Source of the DNA: Nanobdellota archaeon
GTDB lineage: Archaea > Nanobdellota > Nanobdellia > SCGC-AAA011-G17 > GW2011-AR17
Reading direction: 5' to 3'
DNA length: 32,431 nucleotides
NCBI GenBank assembly: GCA_013329215.1
Contig: DUKS01000011.1
Span: 1-32,431, forward strand
This document shows, piece after piece, positions 22,033-30,312 of this stretch. The notes under the pieces are model-generated. The model saw nothing but the letters and a program-made list of their open reading frames with translations, was not told the origin of the DNA and ran no database searches. A program made the translations under genes and the position numbers. Position 1 is the first letter of the stretch; every line of letters begins with the position of its first letter.

Positions 22033-22980
22033 TCAGGGCTGTTTATAAGCATTTCTGAGCCCTGAGAAATATTCTGCAAACTTTTCCGCTATTGCTCTGT
22101 CATGCATTACAACCATGTTCTCGTCATTGTTTTCATTGCCGTTCTGCGTCGGGTTATAGCTTCCTGTGATTACTGTCTCATTGTCTATGATGAAAACCTT
22201 GTTGTGCATGACGCCATTCCCGTAAACCCAAACACCCGCCTTATTCTCAAGCTTCGGGTAAACAGACCACTTTGTGTTCTGCGACTTGTCAAAAAAGCCC
22301 TTTACAACAACGCCCTCTTTTGTTTTCCCCAGCAATTCATTCGCAATTTCATTATCAGTAAAGCTGTAAACCATGAAGTAAACGCTTTTTTCCGCAGTTC
22401 CTATCTCTTCAAGCAGATGGGTTTGGCAGTTGTCTTCGGGGCAGAAATACGCTTCTGCCCGGCTGCCGTTAAGCACAGCACTTGCAGAGCCTTTTTTTCC
22501 TGCGCCAAACTTTCCGCTGAAAAGCTCTTCGAACTCCTTTGAATACGCCTCAGCCAAAACTTTCGAGTGCAGCACAACAACATTATTCAGGTAACCGCCG
22601 CTTTTCTCATTCGGGTTGAAGCTGCCTGTGATTACAATTGAATCATCCAAGATACAGAACTTGTTGTGCATCAGCCCGCGGTTGTAAGGAGGCTTTGGTT
22701 TGCATTCAATGCCGTTAATGCATTTCCCATCAGAAACAATCCTCGACTCTGTCTCTTTCAGTGCATTTTCAATTCCAGCAGAGTTCAGGGTGTAAAGAGC
22801 GCAGTCTGCTTTTGACGCATTCCGGATGTAAGAGGCAATAATTCCAAAGCAGTCGTCTTCAGGGCAGAAATATGCCTCTGATGCCTTAGAAGACTCACCA
22901 GGGGCATTAAATGAACAGCCCAGCAAGAAGGGAGCCATAATAACCAGAATCCCTGCAATTAAGCATTGGTATTTTTTCAT
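22033..22980 (-). CDS. phospholipase D-fold lipoprotein with two HKD motifs
   Basis: 315 aa. A lipobox LLGC (Cys22) follows a hydrophobic signal, so the protein is probably lipid-anchored outside the cell. Two HxKx4D sites are present: His105/Lys107/Asp112 (MHNKFCILD) and His259/Lys261/Asp266 (MHNKVFIID), each followed by a TGSxNP segment. This is the full catalytic pair of PLD-superfamily phosphodiesterases, whose substrates include phospholipids and nucleic acids (secreted nucleases of the Nuc type). Each half begins with the same AYFCPED-x-C sequence (36-44 and 177-185), showing an internal duplication. A TATA-like GCATAAAA lies about 27 bases before the ATG. An extracellular nuclease role is plausible but unproven. 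Confidence 0.85.
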   Translation of the reverse strand: MKKYQCLIAGILVIMAPFLLGCSFNAPGESSKASEAYFCPEDDCFGIIASYIRNASKADCALYTLNSAGIENALKETESRIVSDGKCINGIECKPKPPYNRGLMHNKFCILDDSIVITGSFNPNEKSGGYLNNVVVLHSKVLAEAYSKEFEELFSGKFGAGKKGSASAVLNGSRAEAYFCPEDNCQTHLLEEIGTAEKSVYFMVYSFTDNEIANELLGKTKEGVVVKGFFDKSQNTKWSVYPKLENKAGVWVYGNGVMHNKVFIIDNETVITGSYNPTQNGNENNDENMVVMHDRAIAEKFAEYFSGLRNAYKQP

Positions 22981-23156
22981 GCCATAATAATCATTCTTTC
23001 CTTTTTATGCGTTGCTGGAAAAAAACATCTGAATTTTCAAAGAGTTTGAAAGAGCATAAAAATCAAACACAAAAATCCGGAAGATTTACAACAAGAATGG
23101 AAAAACGCGTGTTTTTTGAAAGCAATTGTTAAAAGGAAAAAATACCCCGGCAGTTT

Positions 23157-24347
23157 ATGCTCGGGGAAATCATTATATGCACGCTTGCGGGGGTAATGCT
23201 GGGATTGGTAGCGGCATTGCTGCCGGGCATACACTCAAACACGATATCTGCAATGATGGTGGCAATATCCCCCGCTCTCCTCCAATATTTCCAGCCAATT
23301 TCAATAGCAATCATAATCGTATCGATGGGCGTGTCGCAAAGCTTTCTTGAATGCATACCTTCAATCTTTCTTGGCGCTCCTGACGCGGATACTGTGCTTT
23401 CAATACTTCCGGGGCACAGGCTTTTGCTTGAGGGCAACGGCTGCGAAGCAGTCCTCCTGTCAGCGGCGGGCTGCTTTTTTGCATTGCTCTTTTCAATCGC
23501 ATTTGCAGTGCCGACAATCTGGCTTTTCACAAAAGCTTATCCGCTGATTAATCCATACATCGGCTGGCTCATACTTATTGCAGTAATCTACCTTATTGCA
23601 TCTGAAAGGAAGCTGTGGGCTTTGGCAATATTTGCCGCATCCGGGCTCCTGGGATATTTTGTGCTTGATATGCATACGCTGAAAGAGCCGCTTCTACCGC
23701 TTCTCTCGGGATTATTCGGGGTCAGCACTTTACTGCTAAGCATGGGGACGAATACAAAAATCCCAAAGCAGAATCCCCCAAAGCTAAATCTAGGCAAAAG
23801 CTCAATACCAGCTACGTTCCTTTCTTCAGCAACAGGGTGGCTTTGCGCATTTCTTCCCGGCCTGGGCCCTTCACAGGGGGCGATGATTACTTCCGGGCTT
23901 GGAAAAAATGAAGGCAAAAGCTTTCTTTACACGATGGGGGGCATAAGCTCTGCAAATTTTGTCGTAAGCCTCATCACGCTTTATGCAATCGGCAAGGCAA
24001 GAAACGGCGCCGTGGTTGCAATGTCAACGCTTGTTCCTGCAATAGGCGCAAATGAATTAATCCTGTTTCTCAGCATCTGCCTAATGGTAGGTGGAATATC
24101 AATAATGCTTGCAAGCCCCCTGTCAATTATGTTCTCAAGGGCCGTGGAAAAGGTAAACTATAAGCTGCTTTGCATGGCTGTAATAGGAATAATGCTTGTT
24201 GTGGTGATTGGGCTCAGCGGCGTTCTGGGGCTTCTTGTGCTGTTTGCCTCAACTTCAATGGGTGTTCTCGCGAATTTAATAGGAATAAGAAAAAGCAACA
24301 TGATGGGATGCCTGCTGGTGCCTGTCATGCTGTATTTTTTGCTGTAA
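23157..24347 (+). CDS. TctA/DUF112-family membrane transporter
   Basis: 396 aa, about ten to twelve hydrophobic helices. The two halves carry the related Pro-Gly signatures of the family: LLPGIHSNTISAM at 22-34 and FLPGLGPSQGAMI in the second half. In bacteria TctA is the large permease of tripartite tricarboxylate carriers with TctB and TctC. Archaeal single-gene members lack both, and neither is encoded here. The substrate is unknown. The start at 23157 follows a TTAAAAGG box about 25 bases upstream. The gene is divergent from the PLD-like gene with 176 bases between starts, in which I see only the two promoters. Confidence 0.82.
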   Translation: MLGEIIICTLAGVMLGLVAALLPGIHSNTISAMMVAISPALLQYFQPISIAIIIVSMGVSQSFLECIPSIFLGAPDADTVLSILPGHRLLLEGNGCEAVLLSAAGCFFALLFSIAFAVPTIWLFTKAYPLINPYIGWLILIAVIYLIASERKLWALAIFAASGLLGYFVLDMHTLKEPLLPLLSGLFGVSTLLLSMGTNTKIPKQNPPKLNLGKSSIPATFLSSATGWLCAFLPGLGPSQGAMITSGLGKNEGKSFLYTMGGISSANFVVSLITLYAIGKARNGAVVAMSTLVPAIGANELILFLSICLMVGGISIMLASPLSIMFSRAVEKVNYKLLCMAVIGIMLVVVIGLSGVLGLLVLFASTSMGVLANLIGIRKSNMMGCLLVPVMLYFLL

Positions 24348-24382
24348 AAAGGGTATCGGTTCAATTCATTTCGATACAAATG

Positions 24383-24405
24383 TATAAATACTTGGTTATT
24401 AACCA
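24383..24405 (+). promoter_or_regulatory. TATA box and TGGTTA palindrome for the second metalloprotease
   Basis: TATAAATA at 24383-24390 is centred 26.5 bases before a GTG at 24413. Between box and start lies TGGTTA-T-TAACCA (24393-24405). Its half-sites are identical to those of the MNT operator at 15154-15191, but with a one-base spacer instead of six. Confidence 0.55.
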
Positions 24406-24412
24406 TAGTCCT

Positions 24413-25963
24413 GTGAGATATGGTTATTATATCGCAATGATCTTTATTGCATTAGTTATAGGGTCTTCTGCAGTTTTATTTATAGACAATTCCGATGTTA
24501 TCAACGGAAAAGTTATAGGAATAAAGCCAGGCACGCTCCCATTATCCTTAAAAAATAGGTTAATACCAAAAACTACTGAAAGTTTCAGGACTTCAGGATA
24601 TATTAATCGGTGTATCGATTCTGATAGGGGAGAAGATATATCAACAAGGGGCATTGTTACAAAGGGGGGCTTTGAATATCCGGATTTTTGCCAAACTGCC
24701 ATTTCTGTAAATGAAAGCATATGCGTTGGCGAAAGAGTAGAAACACGGCTGATTAACTGCCCTATTGGCATGTGCTTTCATGGCAAATGCACGGATGTTC
24801 TTTGTGTCGATACAGATAATGGAAAAACAAATGAGACAGGACTTACGTACTGGACTAATACAGACAGGAATTCTATTTCTGTGAATCGTGATCGCTGTGT
24901 AAATAGTGATACCCTCAAGGAATATGGCTGCATGAATGGCAGGTTTACTGAAACTGATATTGCCTGTAATTGCGTGGGAACGATATGTACGGATGACTTC
25001 GATACAGATATATGGAATGAATTTCTCAGAAAATTGGATTCAGAGGCATATAGTGACGAGCTTAAGGCATTATATAGAGAGTATTATACCTCTTTAGATA
25101 CAACTCCGGAACAGCTTTTCCAGCGCATGCAGGAGGATGGAATAGGGCAATATTTCTTTAATTTCCGCCCTGTTAACACATCTTTTTACAGCAGGTATAA
25201 GAATTCAGGAAGAGATACGCCACTTATAGTAAATATATTATTTTTATATCCCACAGAATCAGAATGGCAATATAACCCCCTCACTATTACAGCGCGTGCA
25301 GGAGGATTTTCATCTGCGGAAGCCTATCTCAATAATATACAGCAAAAGCTTTCGAATATACTTGGAAGAAACGTAAGGCTTAAGATAATTAATATGAATA
25401 TTTCTTATTCATACTATTTTCTTTGTGAAGAATGTTCAGATATAATACTCGATGGAGAAGGAAGAACCACTATTGATGCAAGCAGGGGAACAGATTATAG
25501 GTTTTATAGTGATTTCCTGTATTATGGAGATAAGACTCCGAGAAATTACCAGATTATTGTGCTAATGTCTAACACAAAAAACAGCCCTGAGGGGGATATA
25601 CGGCTACAGCCTAGTTTTGGCGGTACGGCTATGGGGTTTGATGAATATGGCTCTGTTATTTTCAATGGTGCCATTGGCTTAAGTTCAATCCTGATTCATG
25701 AATTCGGTCATGCAATGTCTTTGCCCCATCCGTTCTATGGAGCATATTTTAGTACAGGGGAAATACACCCTATTCTCCCTTCTCCAAGTGCTATGGAGTA
25801 CCCCCTAAGTTGGGCAAGCCTGTGGCCTTGTTATTACGGCACACTTTATGATACTGATTACTATTCCCCCTTTGAAAGATTTATTCTGGAACCAAGTTAT
25901 GGTTTTAGAAACAGCAGGGGGTATGCCGCGCAGTATATGGACATGATTGAATGCGAAGATTAA
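24413..25963 (+). CDS. secreted zinc metalloprotease (metzincin-like), AT-rich gene
   Basis: 516 aa from a leaderless GTG start. One hydrophobic segment at about 6-24 is a signal or anchor. Cysteine-rich modules occupy about 60-205 (repeated short C-x-G/T-x...C units). The protease domain has His429-Glu-Phe-Gly-His433-x5-His439 (HEFGHAMSLPH) and a Met-turn candidate Met461 (SAMEYP), consistent with a metzincin. The protein is Tyr- and Asn-rich in the catalytic half. A much longer frame is open upstream to 24170, but it overlaps the permease gene and lacks a promoter. Base composition is clearly more AT-rich than the neighbours, suggesting separate acquisition. It probably cleaves proteins at or beyond the cell surface. 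Confidence 0.75.
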   Translation: MRYGYYIAMIFIALVIGSSAVLFIDNSDVINGKVIGIKPGTLPLSLKNRLIPKTTESFRTSGYINRCIDSDRGEDISTRGIVTKGGFEYPDFCQTAISVNESICVGERVETRLINCPIGMCFHGKCTDVLCVDTDNGKTNETGLTYWTNTDRNSISVNRDRCVNSDTLKEYGCMNGRFTETDIACNCVGTICTDDFDTDIWNEFLRKLDSEAYSDELKALYREYYTSLDTTPEQLFQRMQEDGIGQYFFNFRPVNTSFYSRYKNSGRDTPLIVNILFLYPTESEWQYNPLTITARAGGFSSAEAYLNNIQQKLSNILGRNVRLKIINMNISYSYYFLCEECSDIILDGEGRTTIDASRGTDYRFYSDFLYYGDKTPRNYQIIVLMSNTKNSPEGDIRLQPSFGGTAMGFDEYGSVIFNGAIGLSSILIHEFGHAMSLPHPFYGAYFSTGEIHPILPSPSAMEYPLSWASLWPCYYGTLYDTDYYSPFERFILEPSYGFRNSRGYAAQYMDMIECED

Positions 25964-26012
25964 ACCATAGGGCAGATCTGAGGCTGTATTTCCTGCTTTG
26001 ACAAGCATAATT

Positions 26013-26020
26013 ATTATAAA
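26013..26020 (+). promoter_or_regulatory. TATA box for the DUF362 gene
   Basis: ATTATAAA centred 26.5 bases before the ATG at 26043, which fixes that start against a longer reading beginning at 25998. Confidence 0.7.
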
Positions 26021-26042
26021 CCGGCTAAGCCGCTTTTGGGTT

Positions 26043-27197
26043 ATGCTTAGAGTTTCAATTGCCAAATGCAAATCATATGATAAAAGTGAAGTGCTTAATG
26101 CAGTCGAGAACGCGATTTCAGGCATTGGCTTTAAAATAAAGCCGGGCTCAAAAGTGCTTCTCAAGCCAAACGTGCTGATGGGCGCCGCGCCTGAGAAGGC
26201 AATAACAACGCACCCTTCTGTAATTGATGCGGTATGCACCATACTGGATAAAAAGAAATGCAAAATATGGATAGGCGAGAGCTGCGGGCTCGTGAAGAAA
26301 GGAGGTGTGCTTCAGGCATTTGAAGAAGCAGGCATTGCCAAAATAGCAAGAAAGCATGATGCAAGGCTTGTAAGCTTCAGCAAAGAGAAATTAAGGAAAG
26401 TGAGAAACGAACAGGCTGCCTTTGAAAAAGAGATGCATTTGCCTGAAATCCTGTTTAATGTTGACCTGATTATCAGCCTGCCGAAAATGAAAACACACAC
26501 GCTTATGCTGTTTACAGGGGGCGTAAAAAACCTCTTTGGCTGCATCCCCGGAGGCAAAAAGCAGCAATACCATGCAATAACCGGGACTAAGGAGAAGTTC
26601 GCAAACCTTTTGCTTGACATCTGGCTGAATGTGAAGCCTGCGCTTACAATAATGGACGGTATTGAAGGCATGGACGGCAACGGCCCTGGAAACGGCAATA
26701 TAGTGAAGCCGGGCATTATAATTGCTTCTGATAATGCAATAGCGATGGACATTGTTGCGGAACGGATGATAGGGTTTGAAGGCGAAGTCCCAACCAATGC
26801 AATTGCCTTGAAAAGAAAGCTGATAAATCCCGCGGATATAGAGGTTATCGGAGAAGAGCCGCGGCTTAATTTCGTAAAGCCTTCTGCAGCTGTTTCAAAG
26901 CTTCCGGCATGGCTTTCGGGATTTTTCCTCAAAAGGGTTGTTGCTTATCCCCATCCAAATCCGAAAAAATGCAAAAATTGCTGGAACTGCGTTAAAGTGT
27001 GCCCTGTAGGGGCAATGGAAAAAAGAAATGAAAAAGATGGGCCTTACTGTGGCAAGAACAAGTGCATAGCCTGCTACTGCTGCCAGGAGATGTGCCCTTA
27101 CGACGCGATTGAGCTGAAGAGGAGCGTGCTGTTTTCCATTTCGATTAGCGCTTATTACAGGGTTTTAAATTTATTTGAAAAAATGAGAAAAGAATAA
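26043..27197 (+). CDS. DUF362 protein with two 4Fe-4S ferredoxin motifs
   Basis: 384 aa. The N-terminal DUF362 domain (about 1-285) shows KVLLKPNVLMG, THPSVIDAV, LISLPKMKTH and the GVKNLFGCIPGG turn. The C-terminal part has two complete clusters: C310-x2-C313-x2-C316-x3-C320-Pro and C341-x2-C344-x2-C347-x3-C351-Pro. Together this is a small redox or electron-transfer protein of unknown substrate, cytoplasmic with no signal peptide. An additional Cys346 lies next to the second cluster. The protein ends in an amphipathic or hydrophobic helix (SISAYYRVLNLFEKM). It appears to be transcribed alone. Confidence 0.88.
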   Translation: MLRVSIAKCKSYDKSEVLNAVENAISGIGFKIKPGSKVLLKPNVLMGAAPEKAITTHPSVIDAVCTILDKKKCKIWIGESCGLVKKGGVLQAFEEAGIAKIARKHDARLVSFSKEKLRKVRNEQAAFEKEMHLPEILFNVDLIISLPKMKTHTLMLFTGGVKNLFGCIPGGKKQQYHAITGTKEKFANLLLDIWLNVKPALTIMDGIEGMDGNGPGNGNIVKPGIIIASDNAIAMDIVAERMIGFEGEVPTNAIALKRKLINPADIEVIGEEPRLNFVKPSAAVSKLPAWLSGFFLKRVVAYPHPNPKKCKNCWNCVKVCPVGAMEKRNEKDGPYCGKNKCIACYCCQEMCPYDAIELKRSVLFSISISAYYRVLNLFEKMRKE

Positions 27198-27203
27198 CCT
27201 GCT

Positions 27204-27284
27204 ATGGCAATGGTGCAAAATAGGATCACAAAAGAGCATATTGGTCGCAAAGTATCCATTGCTGTTTTAAAAGGCAAGAAATAA
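27204..27284 (+). other. possible 26-aa basic peptide gene
   Basis: An ATG at 27204 opens 26 codons to TAA. The product is basic (ITKEHIGRKVSIAVLKGKK). A TTTATTTG at 27170-27177 is about 30 bases upstream, compatible with a leaderless transcript. It may equally be chance or the remnant of a larger gene; only codon conservation could tell. Confidence 0.2.
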
Positions 27285-27317
27285 GCTTTTTCTGCCCCAC
27301 TCTCACAAGGAGAGAAA

Positions 27318-27356
27318 GATATATATATATGAGAAGAGATTAACATATTCAGGTGA
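27318..27356 (+). promoter_or_regulatory. promoter and SD site of the large cysteine-rich gene
   Basis: An alternating AT tract (27319-27330) would start transcription near 27351. The mRNA would begin with AGGTGA (27351-27356), an SD site placed at its very 5' end, seven bases before the ATG at 27364. Confidence 0.5.
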
Positions 27357-27363
27357 AACCCAT

Positions 27364-30048
27364 ATGAAAAAAACAATCCTATTCTGTTTAGCCGCGCTTT
27401 TAATGCTAACTGTTGCTGTTTCTGCCATTGATGCTGAAAATACACGCTATGCATGTGAAGACATAGGCGGGTTTTGCCAGAGAGGCAGTTGCCCTTCACC
27501 ATATGTTAACGCGACTATTAATGGAGAATGCGGTGAATTGGTAACCGCGGACGGGCAAGTCTATAGGACCAGTGATTATAATATCTGCTGCAAGCTACCA
27601 ACGGTTTCATCCCCTGATGCAAACGGCAATATCGTCTGCGGCGGGGGCAGCGACATGGAACGTACAGAATATAATCCAAGGGAATTAGAAGTGGTGTCAC
27701 CATTACATATAACGAAAACCAGGTGCGAACAGCAAGGCAATGTATATTTATTCAGCGGTCTTTATCTATCCAGTGATATATATTTATCAGCTCAAGAGTC
27801 TTTACACACGGATATACCATATAATATTGAAAAGACGGCTGCCTGCCCGAATGGGGAATTTATAAGCGGGGGCGTGGTTTCAGGTGATATAACAGCTGAT
27901 TCAGCCAGGCATATGCTGAGGATTGAAAATGGCCAGTTTGTATCACGGGACGGATGCAATACATTCGGGGAATACTACCACAACCAGCCTTCAGACTTTG
28001 TCATGGGCGGCGACACAATAGCTGTAAACTTTGCAGACGAAGATGCCCCCCGCGCCACTGTTTCAGGGCACGCATACATCTTATGGGGGGATGTTTTTTT
28101 CGGCTGTCCTGAAAAGGATTCCAATGGAAGGGCAGCTACCTGCTCATTGTCAGCTGAAATGCGTTACCTGAATAGTGAAGCAGATGGCGTTAATCAGGCA
28201 GGAAATGAAATGCTTTCATTAAATTATGTCAATGTTAATGGGAATGGATTTATCAGCGAAAGGCTGGGGTTAGAAACATTCAATAGCCGCGTACCGCCTG
28301 AGACTATTGACAAGCTGAAAGAGAAGGTGCCAGGGCTGGTTGTAATCCCATTGGGCAATATGAAAAATATAGTCTTAACCAAGTCTTTTGAACAGGGCAG
28401 CGCTTATCCTTATATAATAACTGCAAAAACAGCGGCAGACGGCTCAAGCACATTCAATTACTTAAAGATAAAATCAAGCAGCACAAAGCCCGTGAATATT
28501 GATGCAATAGGCAGCGGCAGGGAAAGGCGCGCGTTAACAGAAGAAATAGGAATATCCGCGTCGGATACTGGCGAAACCGCAACAATTGATATAACAGCAG
28601 ACGCAGCGAGAGTTTCAGAAAAAAAGCAAACTGCTTTTGGTGTTGATGCAGGATGTGGCTCTGCCGCAGGCTCCAGTCGCGCTGCAATTAATGTATTTAT
28701 CGGCGATAAGAAACTGGTAAAAGCCACTGTATGCAATCAAATAGCAATTATCCCGCCGCTTCCGGCAGGAGCAAGCGCTGCAATATCCCCTGCATATGAT
28801 AACCATGCCGGGCAAATAAGCCTGAACAAGGAAACAAGGGAGATAACACTGAGAAGAGACGGAAATGACTATGGAGATTTAGAGTTGGGAATGCTGCCGG
28901 GATATGATAAGTATGTGCAAAGTAGTGCGTATCATAGTGATAATGACGCTGAAATTATCTGTGTGGGAACCCCCTCTGTAATAAGCGTTTCCAACAGGCT
29001 GGGCAATGCAAGGCTGGAACTAAGCGACGATACCGTTGCGATAAAGCCTGAAGGAAAGCTATTTGCACACTTAGGATTCGGATTTACAGCAGGCTTGTGC
29101 AATACAGAGACGACAAGAATAGAAACATTTGAATGCAATGCCGCCGGGGAATGCACGCTTGACGGCACAAGAGTTACCGGAATAATGGAAGGGCAGCAGA
29201 TAGGCTCTGCTTTGCAATCGAGAAGGCAGGCAAATCCCCAAAGGAGGGCAGCAGGAGAAGGGCAGAAGGCGGCAGGGGAAATATTAGGATATGAATATGG
29301 CAGCTGTTCTTCCAACAATGACTGCCAAAGAGGATTGACGTGCTTCAACAGGCTATGCAGGGCGACTTGTTCTGAAAGGAATGGATTTTCAGCAGATGAA
29401 GGGTGCTTTATCAGCGTAGCCCTAAACAGCAAATGCGTAACGCAAAGCAGCGGACAAAGGCTCTGTGAAGTTGAATGTAATACAAACAGTGACTGCAGTG
29501 CCATGGACTCACCTTCCGTATGCACAAACGGAGAATGCCTTCCTGCAAGTGAACTTCCTCCTTTTTCCGAGGATGCAAAAGCGGCGGGAGAAGAGCAGAA
29601 AGGAATTTTTACAAGAGCGTGGGACGGGATAAAGGGTGTCTTTGGCGTTAGCGCAAAAACCGCACAAGAAACAAATGCGTGCGCAGCAGCCGGAGGAAGA
29701 TGCAGGGACAGATGCTATTTTGACAGTGAAGATACCTCAACTTCAGGGGCTGCAAATGACGCTTGCTTCCTGACGCCGATAGCAGGGCAGCCCATTGAAA
29801 CAAGGCGCTGCTGCATTCCGAAACAAGAAGAAGGGCAGAATGGATGCGAAATGATTGGCGGCACTTGCAAGGCAGAGTGCGACTACAGCTGGTGGAATGT
29901 GCTTATTAACAGGGGAGGCTCTGAAAGGCCGGTAAGCCGCGACCAAATCCCGGCAGCGTATTTATTCTGCAACAGGGGGGACTCCTGCTGCATGCCGCTC
30001 AGCGCATGCGTAGAAGCAGGCAGCGGGCATCTCTGCGAGGATTATTAA
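27364..30048 (+). CDS. large secreted cysteine-rich protein, unknown function
   Basis: 894 aa. Signal peptide 1-21 (MKKTILFCLAALLM...). Three copies of a module C-x-x-x-GG-x-C-x3-4-C ... CC occur: one at the N-terminus (C31, C38, C43, C75-C76) and two at the C-terminus (from C773 and from C828). The middle (about 90-590) is a beta-rich ectodomain with few cysteines. Before the C-terminal modules lies a stretch of disulfide-knot-like motifs (SCSSNNDCQRGLTC; CNTNSDCSAMDS) resembling the cluster in the protease at 17663. A short Arg/Gln-rich linker (RRQANPQRRAAGEGQ) lies near 620-635. No catalytic motif was seen. It is probably a surface or released adhesin or structural protein. Confidence 0.75.
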   Translation: MKKTILFCLAALLMLTVAVSAIDAENTRYACEDIGGFCQRGSCPSPYVNATINGECGELVTADGQVYRTSDYNICCKLPTVSSPDANGNIVCGGGSDMERTEYNPRELEVVSPLHITKTRCEQQGNVYLFSGLYLSSDIYLSAQESLHTDIPYNIEKTAACPNGEFISGGVVSGDITADSARHMLRIENGQFVSRDGCNTFGEYYHNQPSDFVMGGDTIAVNFADEDAPRATVSGHAYILWGDVFFGCPEKDSNGRAATCSLSAEMRYLNSEADGVNQAGNEMLSLNYVNVNGNGFISERLGLETFNSRVPPETIDKLKEKVPGLVVIPLGNMKNIVLTKSFEQGSAYPYIITAKTAADGSSTFNYLKIKSSSTKPVNIDAIGSGRERRALTEEIGISASDTGETATIDITADAARVSEKKQTAFGVDAGCGSAAGSSRAAINVFIGDKKLVKATVCNQIAIIPPLPAGASAAISPAYDNHAGQISLNKETREITLRRDGNDYGDLELGMLPGYDKYVQSSAYHSDNDAEIICVGTPSVISVSNRLGNARLELSDDTVAIKPEGKLFAHLGFGFTAGLCNTETTRIETFECNAAGECTLDGTRVTGIMEGQQIGSALQSRRQANPQRRAAGEGQKAAGEILGYEYGSCSSNNDCQRGLTCFNRLCRATCSERNGFSADEGCFISVALNSKCVTQSSGQRLCEVECNTNSDCSAMDSPSVCTNGECLPASELPPFSEDAKAAGEEQKGIFTRAWDGIKGVFGVSAKTAQETNACAAAGGRCRDRCYFDSEDTSTSGAANDACFLTPIAGQPIETRRCCIPKQEEGQNGCEMIGGTCKAECDYSWWNVLINRGGSERPVSRDQIPAAYLFCNRGDSCCMPLSACVEAGSGHLCEDY

Positions 30049-30057
30049 GCAGATTAA

Positions 30058-30102
30058 GGGAATATTCAGTTAAGAATAATAATATTCCCTCTTCCTTTTT
30101 TT
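30058..30102 (+). terminator. hairpin plus T-tract after the cysteine-rich gene
   Basis: GGGAATATT (30058-30066) and AATATTCCC (30081-30089) form a perfect 9-bp stem with a 14-base loop, followed by a pyrimidine run with seven T at 30096-30102. It starts nine bases after the stop codon. T-rich tracts terminate archaeal transcription; the stem is an added feature. Confidence 0.6.
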
Positions 30103-30129
30103 ATTGTGTAGAAAGTATGAAATACTTTA

Positions 30130-30187
30130 TGTATTCGAAAATGCTTTGCATTTTCGGATATCCGAAACGCCTTGCGTTTCGAATACA
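30130..30187. repeat. branched palindromic element, copy 1
   Basis: Outer arms TGTATTC (30130-30136) and GAATACA (30181-30187) enclose two hairpins: GAAAATGC-TTT-GCATTTTC (30137-30155) and GAAACGC-CTT-GCGTTTC (30164-30180). They are separated only by the palindrome GGATATCC (30156-30163). Every base from 30130 to 30187 except the loops is in a perfect stem or palindrome, giving a three-way-junction or cloverleaf fold in either strand. It lies between a terminator and the small MNT gene. Confidence 0.75.
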
Positions 30188-30189
30188 CT

Positions 30190-30221
30190 CAAGAAAGCTG
30201 AGAATTAGCGAAGCTTTCTTG
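30190..30221. repeat. 10-bp perfect hairpin next to branched element 1
   Basis: CAAGAAAGCT (30190-30199) pairs with AGCTTTCTTG (30212-30221) around a 12-base loop and is followed by five T. It could be a terminator for plus-strand transcription or part of the same element. 30222-30281 holds nothing else that I recognise. Confidence 0.55.
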
Positions 30222-30281
30222 TTTTTCTTATTATTCCCTTGTCTTCAAGTTCTGCAATCACCATACTTATTTTTACATAAA

Positions 30282-30290
30282 TTTATATAA
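30282..30290 (+). promoter_or_regulatory. TATA box for the small MNT gene
   Basis: TTTATATAA centred 27 bases before the ATG at 30313; leaderless mRNA. Confidence 0.7.
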
Positions 30291-30312
30291 GGATCTATGC
30301 CAATCTAACTAT

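Noticed and set aside
22020-22079. 20-residue extension of the SWIM protein overlapping the PLD-like gene
   Set aside because: The TATA box lies within it and points to the ATG at 22019.
24170-24412. 81-residue N-terminal extension of the second metalloprotease
   Set aside because: It overlaps the permease gene in another frame, has no promoter, and places a TATA box inside the coding region; the signal segment begins only at the GTG at 24413.
30130-30221. tRNA gene at the hairpin cluster (contains TTTCGAATAC)
   Set aside because: The TTCGAAT similarity is part of the palindromic arms; no acceptor stem, anticodon arm or conserved tRNA boxes are present.
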